From CAYPKG01 sp964411275 (GTDB lineage: Bacteria; Bacillota; Clostridia; Christensenellales; CAG-138), in NCBI GenBank assembly GCA_964411275.1, contig CAYPKG010000014.1, positions 1-46,524 on the forward strand: a stretch of DNA of 46,524 nucleotides, read 5' to 3'. Below are positions 30,842 to 38,582 of this stretch, one piece after another. Every line of letters starts with the position of its first letter. Position 1 is the first letter of the stretch. The notes beneath the pieces are model-generated. The model was not told where the DNA came from. It saw nothing but the letters and a program-made list of their open reading frames with translations, and did no database searches. The position numbers and the translations under genes were made by a program.

Positions 30842-32689
30842 ATGACAATTAAACAGAAAAAAAGCATAACGCGTATTCTTCTATCAGGAGCCCTGCTGAT
30901 CGCGGCAGCGCTCCTGCCCCTTACAGGCGTATTTCGCCTTTGCGCGTTTCTCCTTCCCTACCTGATCATTGGCGGGGAGGTTTTGTTGCGGGCAATCCGC
31001 AATATCGCCCGGGGACAGGTTTTCGACGAAAACTTTTTAATGGCTCTCGCCACCGTCGGCGCCCTCATCCTTGGCGAATACCCGGAGGCTGTGGCCGTCA
31101 TGTTGTTTTACCAGGTGGGAGAGCTGTTTGAAAGCTATGCGGTAGGCCGCTCCCGGGCGTCCATCGCGGCTCTCATGGACATCCGTCCGGATCACGCCAA
31201 TGTGGAGCGGGACGGCGTCCTCGTCATGATGGACCCGGAGGAGGTCATGGTAGGCGATGTCATCGTCATTAAGCCAGGCGAGCGCGTGCCTCTGGACGGA
31301 CGAATTCAAAGCGGGGAAACAAGCCTGGACACAGCGGCGTTGACTGGGGAAAGCCTGCCCCGGGACGCGGGCGTTGGGGATGAAATCATATCAGGCTGTG
31401 TGAACATAAGCGGGCTTATCCGGGCGGTGGTGACAAAGCCCTACGGCCAGTCCACCGTCAGTAAAATACTGGATCTCGTGGAAAACGCCAGCGCGAAAAA
31501 AGCGAAGACAGAGAATTTTATCACCCGGTTTGCCAGGGTTTACACCCCGGCGGTTGTGATCGGCGCTGTGCTGCTGGCCCTATTGCCGCCGTTGCTGCTG
31601 GGAGAGCCGTTTTCCGTATGGGTGTACCGGGCGCTGACGTTTCTCGTCATCTCCTGCCCCTGCGCGCTGGTGATTTCAGTGCCCCTTAGTTTCTTCGGCG
31701 GGATCGGCGGGGCCAGCAAATCCGGCATTCTCATCAAGGGCAGCAACTATATGGAGGCCCTTGCCCGCACAGAAACCGTGGTGTTTGACAAAACCGGAAC
31801 TCTGACAAGAGGCGTATTCCAGGTCAGCGGCGTGTACCCGGAAGCGCTGTCCAATGATGCGCTGTTGGATATGGCGGCCCATTGCGAGCTATTTAGCAAC
31901 CATCCCATCTCCCGTTCCCTGAGGGAGGCATCCCCCACCCCGGTAAACCCGGAGCGGGTCAGCGGCGTCAAGGAAATACCTGGCCGGGGAATATGCGCCA
32001 GGGTGGATGGAAAAGAAGTCTATGCCGGAAACGATAAGCTGATGTCCGAAGCCGGGGTGGCCTTCCAGCCGGTTTTGAAAAGCGGGACTGTGGTATATGT
32101 GGCGGTGGACGGGGTGTACGCCGGGGCCATCGTCATATCGGACGAAATCAAGCCGGGCGCAAAGGATGCCATCGCCGGGTTGAAGCGGTTGGGCATCGCG
32201 AAAACCGTAATGCTCACCGGTGACAGCCGTGTTCTTGCCCAGGAGGTCGGGGAGAGCCTCGGCATCGACGAAATCCACGGGGAGCTTTTGCCCGCCGGCA
32301 AGGTGGAGCGGGTGGAGGCGCTGCTAACCGGCCGCACTGCGGAAAAACATGTGCTGGCCTTCGTGGGCGACGGCGTCAACGACGCGCCGGTTCTCTCCAG
32401 GGCGGACGTGGGCATCGCAATGGGTGGGCTGGGCTCCGACGCCGCCATCGAGGCTGCGGACATCGTTCTGATGGACGATCAGCTGGGAAAACTTTGTACC
32501 GCCATCCGCATCTCGAAAAAAACCCTCTCCATCGTGCGGCAGAACATCGTGTTTGCCCTTGGCGTGAAGTTTATCGTGCTGATATTGGGCGCATGGGGCA
32601 TTGCCAATATGTGGTGGGCGGTGTTCGCCGACGTGGGCGTGTCCGTCATCGCCATCATAAACGCCATGCGCGCGCTGAAAGCAAGATAA
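30842..32689 (+). CDS. heavy-metal translocating P1B-type ATPase (Cd/Zn/Pb type)
   Basis: The 615-aa membrane pump exports divalent soft metals with ATP. It has the actuator TGES (near 168), the ion-binding CPC (C272-P-C274), phosphorylation D316 in DKTGTLT, the SNHPISRSL HP motif, and GDGVNDAPVL in the hinge. The last membrane segment contains an Asp (FADVGVSVIAIINAMR), characteristic of Zn/Cd/Pb (P1B-2) pumps. It begins directly at the first membrane segments and has no HMA domain; that is the gene just upstream. The ATG at 30842 has no clear ribosome-binding site and is probably translationally coupled. The CadC-like repressor in the same operon fits a resistance role. Confidence 0.93.
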   Translation: MTIKQKKSITRILLSGALLIAAALLPLTGVFRLCAFLLPYLIIGGEVLLRAIRNIARGQVFDENFLMALATVGALILGEYPEAVAVMLFYQVGELFESYAVGRSRASIAALMDIRPDHANVERDGVLVMMDPEEVMVGDVIVIKPGERVPLDGRIQSGETSLDTAALTGESLPRDAGVGDEIISGCVNISGLIRAVVTKPYGQSTVSKILDLVENASAKKAKTENFITRFARVYTPAVVIGAVLLALLPPLLLGEPFSVWVYRALTFLVISCPCALVISVPLSFFGGIGGASKSGILIKGSNYMEALARTETVVFDKTGTLTRGVFQVSGVYPEALSNDALLDMAAHCELFSNHPISRSLREASPTPVNPERVSGVKEIPGRGICARVDGKEVYAGNDKLMSEAGVAFQPVLKSGTVVYVAVDGVYAGAIVISDEIKPGAKDAIAGLKRLGIAKTVMLTGDSRVLAQEVGESLGIDEIHGELLPAGKVERVEALLTGRTAEKHVLAFVGDGVNDAPVLSRADVGIAMGGLGSDAAIEAADIVLMDDQLGKLCTAIRISKKTLSIVRQNIVFALGVKFIVLILGAWGIANMWWAVFADVGVSVIAIINAMRALKAR

Positions 32690-32693
32690 GGGT

Positions 32694-32763
32694 AGCCCGG
32701 GCTTTTCCAAACGGCACTTCCATGGTACAATATTGGGCAACCGGGGATAAAAATCCTCGGTTG
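32694..32763. terminator. hairpins behind the metal ATPase gene
   Basis: AGCCCGGGCT followed by TTTT (32694-32706) lies 4 bases after the stop. CAACCGGGGAT (32738-32748), loop AAAA, ATCCTCGGTTG (32753-32763) forms an 11-base stem with one wobble pair. Either may end the operon transcript. Confidence 0.45.
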
Positions 32764-32765
32764 AG

Positions 32766-32956
32766 ACTGTGGAAAAAGTCGTAACCCCTTGATGTTCAGC
32801 CGAATTCGGCGACATGCGCGGCGAATTCGGAACCAATTTTCATTAGAAAATTGGGTACTTTGCACGTTTTGATGACCGTGAGACATAGTCGAACAATCAA
32901 AACGTGAATCCTCAAAAAAGCGCAAGCTGCGCAGCGGCGGCGGTTTTTTGACACGC
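32766..32956 (-). repeat. composite intergenic repeat, copy B (inverted relative to copy A)
   Basis: Occupies the gap between the metal ATPase and the DtxR-type gene. 32881-32956 matches copy A (3076-3151) in reverse complement at 74 of 76 positions; 32791-32813 matches 3198-3220; ACTGTGGAAAAAGTCGTAACC (its first 19 bases, 32766-32784) resembles the far end of copy A. Private to copy B are CCGAATTCGG, CCAATTTTC/GAAAATTGG (9-base stem), and CACGTTTTGAT/ATCAAAACGTG (32863-32873 with 32896-32906). It ends 13 bases before the GTG of the DtxR-type gene. Confidence 0.8.
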
Positions 32957-32968
32957 TGGAGGTGTGCC

Positions 32969-33334
32969 GTGAAAGTTCAGGAGAGCGCGGAAAACTATCT
33001 GGAGACGATATTGGTGCTGCGCGAAAGAAGAGGCCAGGTGCGCTCCATCGACATCGTAAACGAATTGAATTTCAGCAAGCCCAGCATCAGCGTGGCGATG
33101 AAGCGGCTGCGGGAAAACGGCTATATTCTCATGGATGAGTCGGGCTTTATTACCCTGACTCACAAAGGCGAGGCCATTGCCGCGAGAATTTATGAAAGGC
33201 ATAAGGTGCTGACGGATTGCCTCGTGGGGCTGGGTGTGAGCGAGGAGGTCGCGAGAGCGGACGCCTGCCGTATCGAGCATGTCATCAGCGAGGAGACGTT
33301 TTTGCGGCTCAAGGCCCATGCGAAAATCAAGTAG
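32969..33334 (+). CDS. DtxR/IdeR-family metal-dependent transcriptional regulator
   Basis: The 121-aa protein has the DtxR winged helix (SAENYLETILVL, recognition segment NFSKPSISVAMKRLRENGYI) and the metal/dimer domain. The ligand pattern near the end is C100-x2-E103-H104 (ADACRIEHVIS), as in DtxR/IdeR, where MntR has Glu in place of Cys; H78 in YERHKVL also fits. This suggests an iron-type sensor, though specificity is inferred. It lacks the SH3-like third domain, as many Firmicute members do. The start is GTG 32969 with GGAGGTG upstream; repeat copy B forms its leader. No transporter gene follows, so its targets lie elsewhere. Confidence 0.87.
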   Translation: MKVQESAENYLETILVLRERRGQVRSIDIVNELNFSKPSISVAMKRLRENGYILMDESGFITLTHKGEAIAARIYERHKVLTDCLVGLGVSEEVARADACRIEHVISEETFLRLKAHAKIK

Positions 33335-33350
33335 TTTGTTATAATAGCAG

Positions 33351-34436
33351 CTATTCCATATTCGTAATGATCAAATGATCGGCGTCCCGCCGGTTTCTCC
33401 CCCGCACATTATAGGTATAAAGCTTTGGAAATGAAATGATACGAAACCGGCCCTCATACAATTGCCGAATGGGGGCCGTTTCCTGAATGACCATCAAAAA
33501 CCGGGCTTTAGTAGCCCGCAATGCTTCCGCCAGCCTTCGCTGATCCGCAAGCCCAAACTTTCGCCCGCCATAGGCGGAAAACCCGCTGTCATAGGGCGGG
33601 TCCAGAAACAGAAAATCCTGCTTTGAGAAACGCCCAACCGCCATAAATTCCTGAAAATCCATACAATGAAACGCCGCGAGTTTGAGTACCTCTGCGGTTT
33701 GCGGCGCAAACAGCGCCTCGATCTTGGCAAAGAGATTTTTGCCGTTATAGCTCATGCCGCCGTAAGGGATGTTAAATTCCCCCCGGCGATTATAGCGGAA
33801 CATGGCGCCATAGCAGAATTCCCGGATAAAATAAAAGTTCGCCGCCCGGTACGCTTCAGACTGTGCGGCCACCCGTCCGAGCGCCAGGTCGTTATACACG
33901 TTTCTAAAATAGATGTAATACCCGCTTAACAACCCCGTCACGAGGTTTTCCTTCATGTCCTTCCCGCTCAGGGGCGTTTCCCCATGGATTTTCAGCGTCC
34001 GGCGCAGCTTATCCGCCATCTGAGAGACAAGCGTCGAGTGGAACGCCGCCCTGCACAAAACCGGGGGCGGCGCCTCCTCGTAAAGCCGCGCCGCAATCGA
34101 GGCGGCGATGCCCGGCAGCGGGTCCTCGCCCCAAAGAAAGCGCTGCCGTGCGCCGCAAAAATCCACGCCTCTGCTCAGCTCCCGCAGCCGCGCAAAGCTC
34201 TTAGCATAGGCATATAAATGGCTTTTGAGTTCCGCGTCACCTGCCTGTACCAGCCGGTAAAAGCAAATTAACTCCGGAAAAATATCGTTTAACAGCGCCC
34301 GCTCAGGGCACAGATGAAAAAACAGCGCGCCGCCACCCATAAAAGGCTCCGCATAGCGGTCGAACCTTGGGATGTATTCCATAATCTCTTGTAGCTCCCG
34401 GGTCTTGCCCCCCGGCCACTTGATAATCGGCTGCAT
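33351..34436 (-). CDS. D12-class DNA N6-adenine methyltransferase (Dam/M.DpnII type)
   Basis: The 361-aa protein methylates adenine in DNA with S-adenosylmethionine. KWPGGKTR at residue 6 and EPFMGGGALFFH (30-41) form the SAM-binding motif I region, and DPPYDSGF (from 279) is the catalytic motif IV, in the alpha-class order. The ATG at 34436 follows GGAAAGGGAA. No restriction endonuclease gene is adjacent; its neighbours are a DtxR-type regulator and a small membrane protein, so it is an orphan methylase in this window. The recognition site cannot be derived from sequence; GATC is common in this class. Confidence 0.85.
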   Translation of the reverse strand: MQPIIKWPGGKTRELQEIMEYIPRFDRYAEPFMGGGALFFHLCPERALLNDIFPELICFYRLVQAGDAELKSHLYAYAKSFARLRELSRGVDFCGARQRFLWGEDPLPGIAASIAARLYEEAPPPVLCRAAFHSTLVSQMADKLRRTLKIHGETPLSGKDMKENLVTGLLSGYYIYFRNVYNDLALGRVAAQSEAYRAANFYFIREFCYGAMFRYNRRGEFNIPYGGMSYNGKNLFAKIEALFAPQTAEVLKLAAFHCMDFQEFMAVGRFSKQDFLFLDPPYDSGFSAYGGRKFGLADQRRLAEALRATKARFLMVIQETAPIRQLYEGRFRIISFPKLYTYNVRGRNRRDADHLIITNME

Positions 34437-34583
34437 GGCTGTTCCCTTTCCTGTGATGTGATTAGCATACCAGCGGCCGCGCCATGGCGCAAGCTGTGAT
34501 TTTAACGCAACCTTGATGCACACATGGCTGTTCACATGATATACTAAATGCATAACATATTGAGATCGGCAGGATTGGTAATC

Positions 34584-34955
34584 ATGAAAACTAATCCAAA
34601 ACAGGCGCTTTTCTTCGTACGCGGGCTGTGTATACTGATGATAGTATGCAGCGCCGTTTGTGCGTTATGTTATAACAGGAATTGGGCAACCGAACCTTTG
34701 CAGCCATCCTCCCCGGACCGTCTCACATTGCAAAGCGCGTCGGCCAGCTGGCTTGATCGGGACGCGCTCAAGCCAATCCCAAATTCCAGCAAGGGCGCTA
34801 AGCCGCGGCTTGCGCTGGAACTCACCCTCCTGTGCGCGGCCGCGGCGCTCACCCTTGTCAGCGCGGCGCTGACGCGGGCAGCCCGGCAAGTCCTGTTGTT
34901 TCTGCAATCGTACATTTCCTTCATGGGCGGCCATACCGCCCCGATGCTTGCATAA
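34584..34955 (+). CDS. small hypothetical membrane protein
   Basis: A 123-aa protein with two predicted hydrophobic segments (about 10-29 and 79-95) and a polar Ser/Pro-rich part between them. ATG 34584 has an AGGA-containing stretch upstream; an earlier in-frame ATG (34548) is less likely. An extended -10 (TGATATACT, 34538-34545) precedes it. No family is recognised. It lies 186 bases upstream of the NSS-family transporter in the same direction, but no link is shown. Confidence 0.5.
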   Translation: MKTNPKQALFFVRGLCILMIVCSAVCALCYNRNWATEPLQPSSPDRLTLQSASASWLDRDALKPIPNSSKGAKPRLALELTLLCAAAALTLVSAALTRAARQVLLFLQSYISFMGGHTAPMLA

Positions 34956-35016
34956 TTTTCCTTTCGCAAACTAAAACAATCAAATAAGTAGGGTATCTCT
35001 GTATTGCCAGGGTGTA

Positions 35017-35102
35017 TTTCACGTTGCGTGAAACAAAGCGGCGGCTTGTTTTGCGTACCTTGGCTGGCTTAAGCCATGTAATCCGATTGCGTAAGCTTAA
35101 GC
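35017..35102. promoter_or_regulatory. palindrome cluster in the leader of the NSS transporter gene
   Basis: TTTCACG/CGTGAAA (35017-35033, 3-base loop), TGGCTTAAGCCA (35065-35076, perfect palindrome), and a second GCTTAAGC at 35095-35102, 28 bases after the first GCTTAAGC core. The arrangement suggests paired operator sites or an RNA fold upstream of the transporter start at 35142. No known riboswitch was recognised. Confidence 0.4.
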
Positions 35103-35141
35103 GCGGAGGTTTCCATAGAAAAAGAAAAGGGAGTGTAAACA

Positions 35142-36515
35142 ATGGAAAACAATCGTGGTACATTTTCCGGCAATCTGGGATTCATCCTTGCGGCAGCCGG
35201 GTCGGCTGTTGGCCTGGGGAACATCTGGAAGTTCCCTTACCTGACAGGCACAAACGGCGGCGGAATTTTCATTCTCGTTTATCTCGTACTCATCCTGATA
35301 CTGGGCATTCCGATCATACTCGGCGAAACCATCATGGGCCGGTATGCCCAGGGCGACGCGATGCAAAGCTATCGCAAAATCGCGGAGGAATGCAAGTCCA
35401 AATCCCCCAGAGCGTGGAGCTTTGTGGGCTTTATGGGCATCCTGTGCGGCTTCACCATACTCAGCTATTATTCCGTCGTAGGCGGCTGGGTCATCGAGTA
35501 CATCGTAAAATTCGTTACGACGCCCATCGCCAGTCTTAACATGGACACCTTCGGCGCCACAATCAGCAGCCCCGTCGCGCCAATCGTTTACACGGCAATC
35601 TTCTCTCTTATGACAATCCTGATCGTGGTGGGCGGCATACAAGACGGCATTGAAAAGGCGAACAAGTTCATGATGCCTTCGCTGTTTATCATCCTCATCA
35701 TCGTCGTGATCCGCAGCATCACGCTGCCCGGCGCGGTTGAGGGCCTGAAGTTCATGTGGGTGCCCAATATGGCCGCCGTGGAGGAGGCGGGCGGTCTAGG
35801 CAAGGTAGCGCTGGCCGCCATGGGCCAGGTATTCTTCTCCCTGTCCATCGGCATGGGCTGCATGATCACATACGGCTCCTACCTGAAGAAGGACACCAAC
35901 GCCGTCAAAAACTCCATCATCGTCGGCTGCATGGACACCAGCGTGGCGCTGTTGGCCGGTATGGCCATACTGCCCGCCGTGTTCGCTTTCGGCATGGAGC
36001 CCGGCCAGGGCCCTGGGCTGCTGTTCGGCACGATTCCCCAGGTATTCGCCAACTTCGGCCCTATCATGGGCCCGATATTCGGCATACTGTTCTTCGTGCT
36101 GGTGCTGTTCGCGGCGCTCACTTCGTCCATCTCCCTGCTGGAGGTTGTGACCTGCTACATGGTCGACTCCTTCAAATGGGCGCGGAAAAAGGCGGTCTGG
36201 TTCATGGGCGGCGTGATATTCGTCATCAGCATCCTCTGCTCCTTGTCCAATGGCGCGTTGTCCGGCCTGACAATCGGCGGCCTCAACATATTCGACTCCC
36301 TCAGCTGGCTGTCGGATAAGATACTGCTCCCCTGGGGCGGCCTTCTGATGTGCTTGTTCATCGGCTATGTCTGGAAGCCCGAGCGGGCGAAGATGGAAGC
36401 CACAAACAACGGGACAATCACATGGAGCTGGTTTGTGATCTGGAAATGGCTGATGATGGTCGTGCTTCCCGTACTGATATTCCTGGTATTCTTAAGCGGC
36501 ATCGGCCTGTTTTAA
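35142..36515 (+). CDS. sodium-dependent NSS/SNF-family amino acid transporter
   Basis: The 457-aa protein is a neurotransmitter:sodium symporter family member (LeuT/MhsT type), importing amino acids or related amines with Na+. It has about 11 hydrophobic segments. The first contains AAAGSAVGLGNIWKFPYLTGTNGGG, the unwound Na+ and substrate site; GMGCMITYGSYLKKD near residue 237 is the segment 6 region. Length is normal for prokaryotic 11-segment forms. ATG 35142 follows AAAGGGAGTG. The substrate is not predictable. No small MetS-like subunit gene was found downstream. A hairpin separates it from the convergent pepP-like gene. Confidence 0.92.
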   Translation: MENNRGTFSGNLGFILAAAGSAVGLGNIWKFPYLTGTNGGGIFILVYLVLILILGIPIILGETIMGRYAQGDAMQSYRKIAEECKSKSPRAWSFVGFMGILCGFTILSYYSVVGGWVIEYIVKFVTTPIASLNMDTFGATISSPVAPIVYTAIFSLMTILIVVGGIQDGIEKANKFMMPSLFIILIIVVIRSITLPGAVEGLKFMWVPNMAAVEEAGGLGKVALAAMGQVFFSLSIGMGCMITYGSYLKKDTNAVKNSIIVGCMDTSVALLAGMAILPAVFAFGMEPGQGPGLLFGTIPQVFANFGPIMGPIFGILFFVLVLFAALTSSISLLEVVTCYMVDSFKWARKKAVWFMGGVIFVISILCSLSNGALSGLTIGGLNIFDSLSWLSDKILLPWGGLLMCLFIGYVWKPERAKMEATNNGTITWSWFVIWKWLMMVVLPVLIFLVFLSGIGLF

Positions 36516-36542
36516 TATCGACAAATAGGACCTCCCATAGAA

Positions 36543-36576
36543 ATGAGGCGCTGTCTCTGCCGGGGCAGCGCCTCAT
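36543..36576. terminator. hairpin between convergent transporter and aminopeptidase genes
   Basis: ATGAGGCGCTG (36543-36553) and CAGCGCCTCAT (36566-36576) give an 11-base stem; the loop holds CTGCCGGGGCAG, able to fold by itself. It lacks a U-tract on both strands. Its place between convergent genes supports a terminator role. Confidence 0.5.
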
Positions 36577-36612
36577 ACCGTATTCCGTAAAAAGCCGGCG
36601 GAGCCTAAAATG

Positions 36613-38382
36613 CTATAACGGCCTCGTGGCCTCGTACAGCCACGCTTGCTCAGCCTCGGGCAACAGCGGCCCGATCTCACGATACACCCGCTGGTGATAG
36701 GCGTTTAGCTGTTGAACCCCCGCCTCTTCCAGCACATCTTTGTCGATGGCGTCCCGGTCGATGGGCGCGAGCGTCAGCGTTTCAAATTCTAGAAATTCCC
36801 CGTATTGTGTTTCCCGGGCATGCTGCACCAGCAGCTGATTTTCAATGCGGATGCCGTGGCTCCCTTCCACGTACAGCCCCGGCTCATCCGACACCACCAT
36901 GCCCGGTGCGAGCGGGGTGTCCGTGCTGCGCCAGCGGATGTTCACCGGCCCCTCGTGCACGCAAAGGAGATATCCGATGCCGTGCCCTGTTCCGTGGCGG
37001 TAATCAAGCCCCCGCTCCCACAGCGGCATGCGGGCGATGGCGTCCAAATGCCCGCCGGAAACCCCCCGGGGGAACCGGGCATTCGAAAGGTTAAGCATCC
37101 CCTTTAGCACAAGGCTAAAATGTTCTTTCTGCTCCGCGCTTAACCCGCCCAGCGCGATGGTGCGGGTCACGTCCGTAGTCCCCTCATAATACTGGCCGCC
37201 GCTGTCCAGCAGCAAAAATCCCTCCCTTTTCAGATGGCAATCCTTTTTAGGCGTTGGGTGATAATGGACAATCGCCCCATGGGGGCCATACCCCGCGATG
37301 GTAGCAAAGCTCGGGCCGATGCAACCCTCCTGCTCAAGCCGCAAATCATCCATCCGCTTCGCCACCGCGACCTCGGTTAACATGGCTACATTCGGATGGG
37401 TTTTCAGCCAATACAGCAGCCTGCACAGGGCCGCGCCGTCTTTTCTGTGCGCCCGGCGCAAGTTTTCTTGCTCCACCGGGTTCTTTCTGTTTTTCATACG
37501 CGTGGTGGGATTTTCCTTCTCGATCACCACGCCGGGGAATGCCTCCACCAGGGCATAATTCACGGTTTTCGGGTCGAGCAGCACCCGGGCTTCCTTCGTG
37601 AACTCTGCCATCCGGGGGTATATCTCAGCATAGGGCCGCAGGTTGGCGTTTACCCTGCGAAGCCCGGCCAGGAGTTTTTCCGGCAGCTTTTCCCGCTGTA
37701 TATACAGCGTTGCCCGCCCAGGCTCGATCAAGGCAAAGCACAGGGCAACGGGGTTAAACTTTACGTCCGCTCCCCTAAAATTGAATAACCACGCGATATC
37801 GTCCAGGGAGGCGATGAGGTGGGCGTCCGCGCCCTCCTGTTCCATGGCGGTGCGAAGCCTATGAAGCTTCGTCTCCCTGCCCTCCCCGGCGAATTCCACA
37901 GGAAGCTCATACACCGGGGCACCGCTCAGCTTGGGCCGTTGCTCCCACAGGTTTCCCGCCACATCTTCCCCGCCCATCAGCTTTACATTGGGCAAAGCGG
38001 CAAGATACGCCTTCGCGTCAAAGGCGGAGATGGTTCGTGCGTCCATCCCCAGCCCGCCGCCTTTTTGCAGGACGGTTTTCAGGTATTCCACCATGGTGGG
38101 CACCCCCGGCTCATCCATGCGCATGAGATCGATTGTGCTTCCCGTGAGCTCCTCTTCGGCCTGCAAAAAATACCGCCCGTCCGTCCAGAGCGCCGCCGCG
38201 TCCTTTGTTACCATCAGGGTTCCCGCAGAGCCGGTAAATCCACTAAAATATTCCCGGACTTCAAAGTACACCCCCACATATTCTGAGGCGTGAAAGTCGC
38301 TCGCAGGTATGATGTACGCTTCCATCCCCCGGGCTGCCATGGCTTCGCGCAGGGCGCTCAATCGTTCTGGAATTGTTTGCAT
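36613..38382 (-). CDS. pepP: Xaa-Pro aminopeptidase (aminopeptidase P, M24B)
   Basis: The 589-aa cytoplasmic metallopeptidase removes N-terminal residues preceding proline. It has the three-domain form of eukaryotic-type aminopeptidase P: two creatinase N-like domains (MEAYIIPASDFHASEYV start; IASLDDIAWLFNFRG) and the C-terminal pita-bread domain. Metal ligands are visible as D and D in LLLDSGGQYYEGTTDVTRTI, H in HGTGHGIGYLLCVHEGP, E in VEGSHGIRIENQLLV, and E in EFLEFETLTLAPID. ATG 38382 follows GGAAAGGAAAA. It is monocistronic and convergent with the NSS transporter; it may feed peptide-derived amino acids into fermentation. Confidence 0.93.
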   Translation of the reverse strand: MQTIPERLSALREAMAARGMEAYIIPASDFHASEYVGVYFEVREYFSGFTGSAGTLMVTKDAAALWTDGRYFLQAEEELTGSTIDLMRMDEPGVPTMVEYLKTVLQKGGGLGMDARTISAFDAKAYLAALPNVKLMGGEDVAGNLWEQRPKLSGAPVYELPVEFAGEGRETKLHRLRTAMEQEGADAHLIASLDDIAWLFNFRGADVKFNPVALCFALIEPGRATLYIQREKLPEKLLAGLRRVNANLRPYAEIYPRMAEFTKEARVLLDPKTVNYALVEAFPGVVIEKENPTTRMKNRKNPVEQENLRRAHRKDGAALCRLLYWLKTHPNVAMLTEVAVAKRMDDLRLEQEGCIGPSFATIAGYGPHGAIVHYHPTPKKDCHLKREGFLLLDSGGQYYEGTTDVTRTIALGGLSAEQKEHFSLVLKGMLNLSNARFPRGVSGGHLDAIARMPLWERGLDYRHGTGHGIGYLLCVHEGPVNIRWRSTDTPLAPGMVVSDEPGLYVEGSHGIRIENQLLVQHARETQYGEFLEFETLTLAPIDRDAIDKDVLEEAGVQQLNAYHQRVYREIGPLLPEAEQAWLYEATRPL

Positions 38383-38500
38383 TGGCCGATTTTCCTTTCC
38401 GAATAATTTACAGTAAGGCTTGTATTGAGTATACCCCCTCCCCAAGCGGCGGACAAGGGAGGCGAATTCAATATTTTACTTTAGCGTGGTAACGCAATGC

Positions 38501-38529
38501 TTGACGAAATGGACGATGGAGTGTACATT
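38501..38529 (+). promoter_or_regulatory. probable promoter of the EIIC-like gene
   Basis: TTGACG (38501-38506), 17-base spacer, TACATT (38524-38529), 53 bases before the ATG. It is divergent to pepP. Confidence 0.5.
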
Positions 38530-38582
38530 GTATAAGTACTCATGATACTTTTGAAAATTGATACGATTTGGGGGGCATTTTG

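Noticed and set aside
36516..36600. Small MetS-like subunit gene after the NSS transporter
   Set aside because: No short open frame with a ribosome-binding site and hydrophobic stretch exists between the transporter stop and the hairpin.
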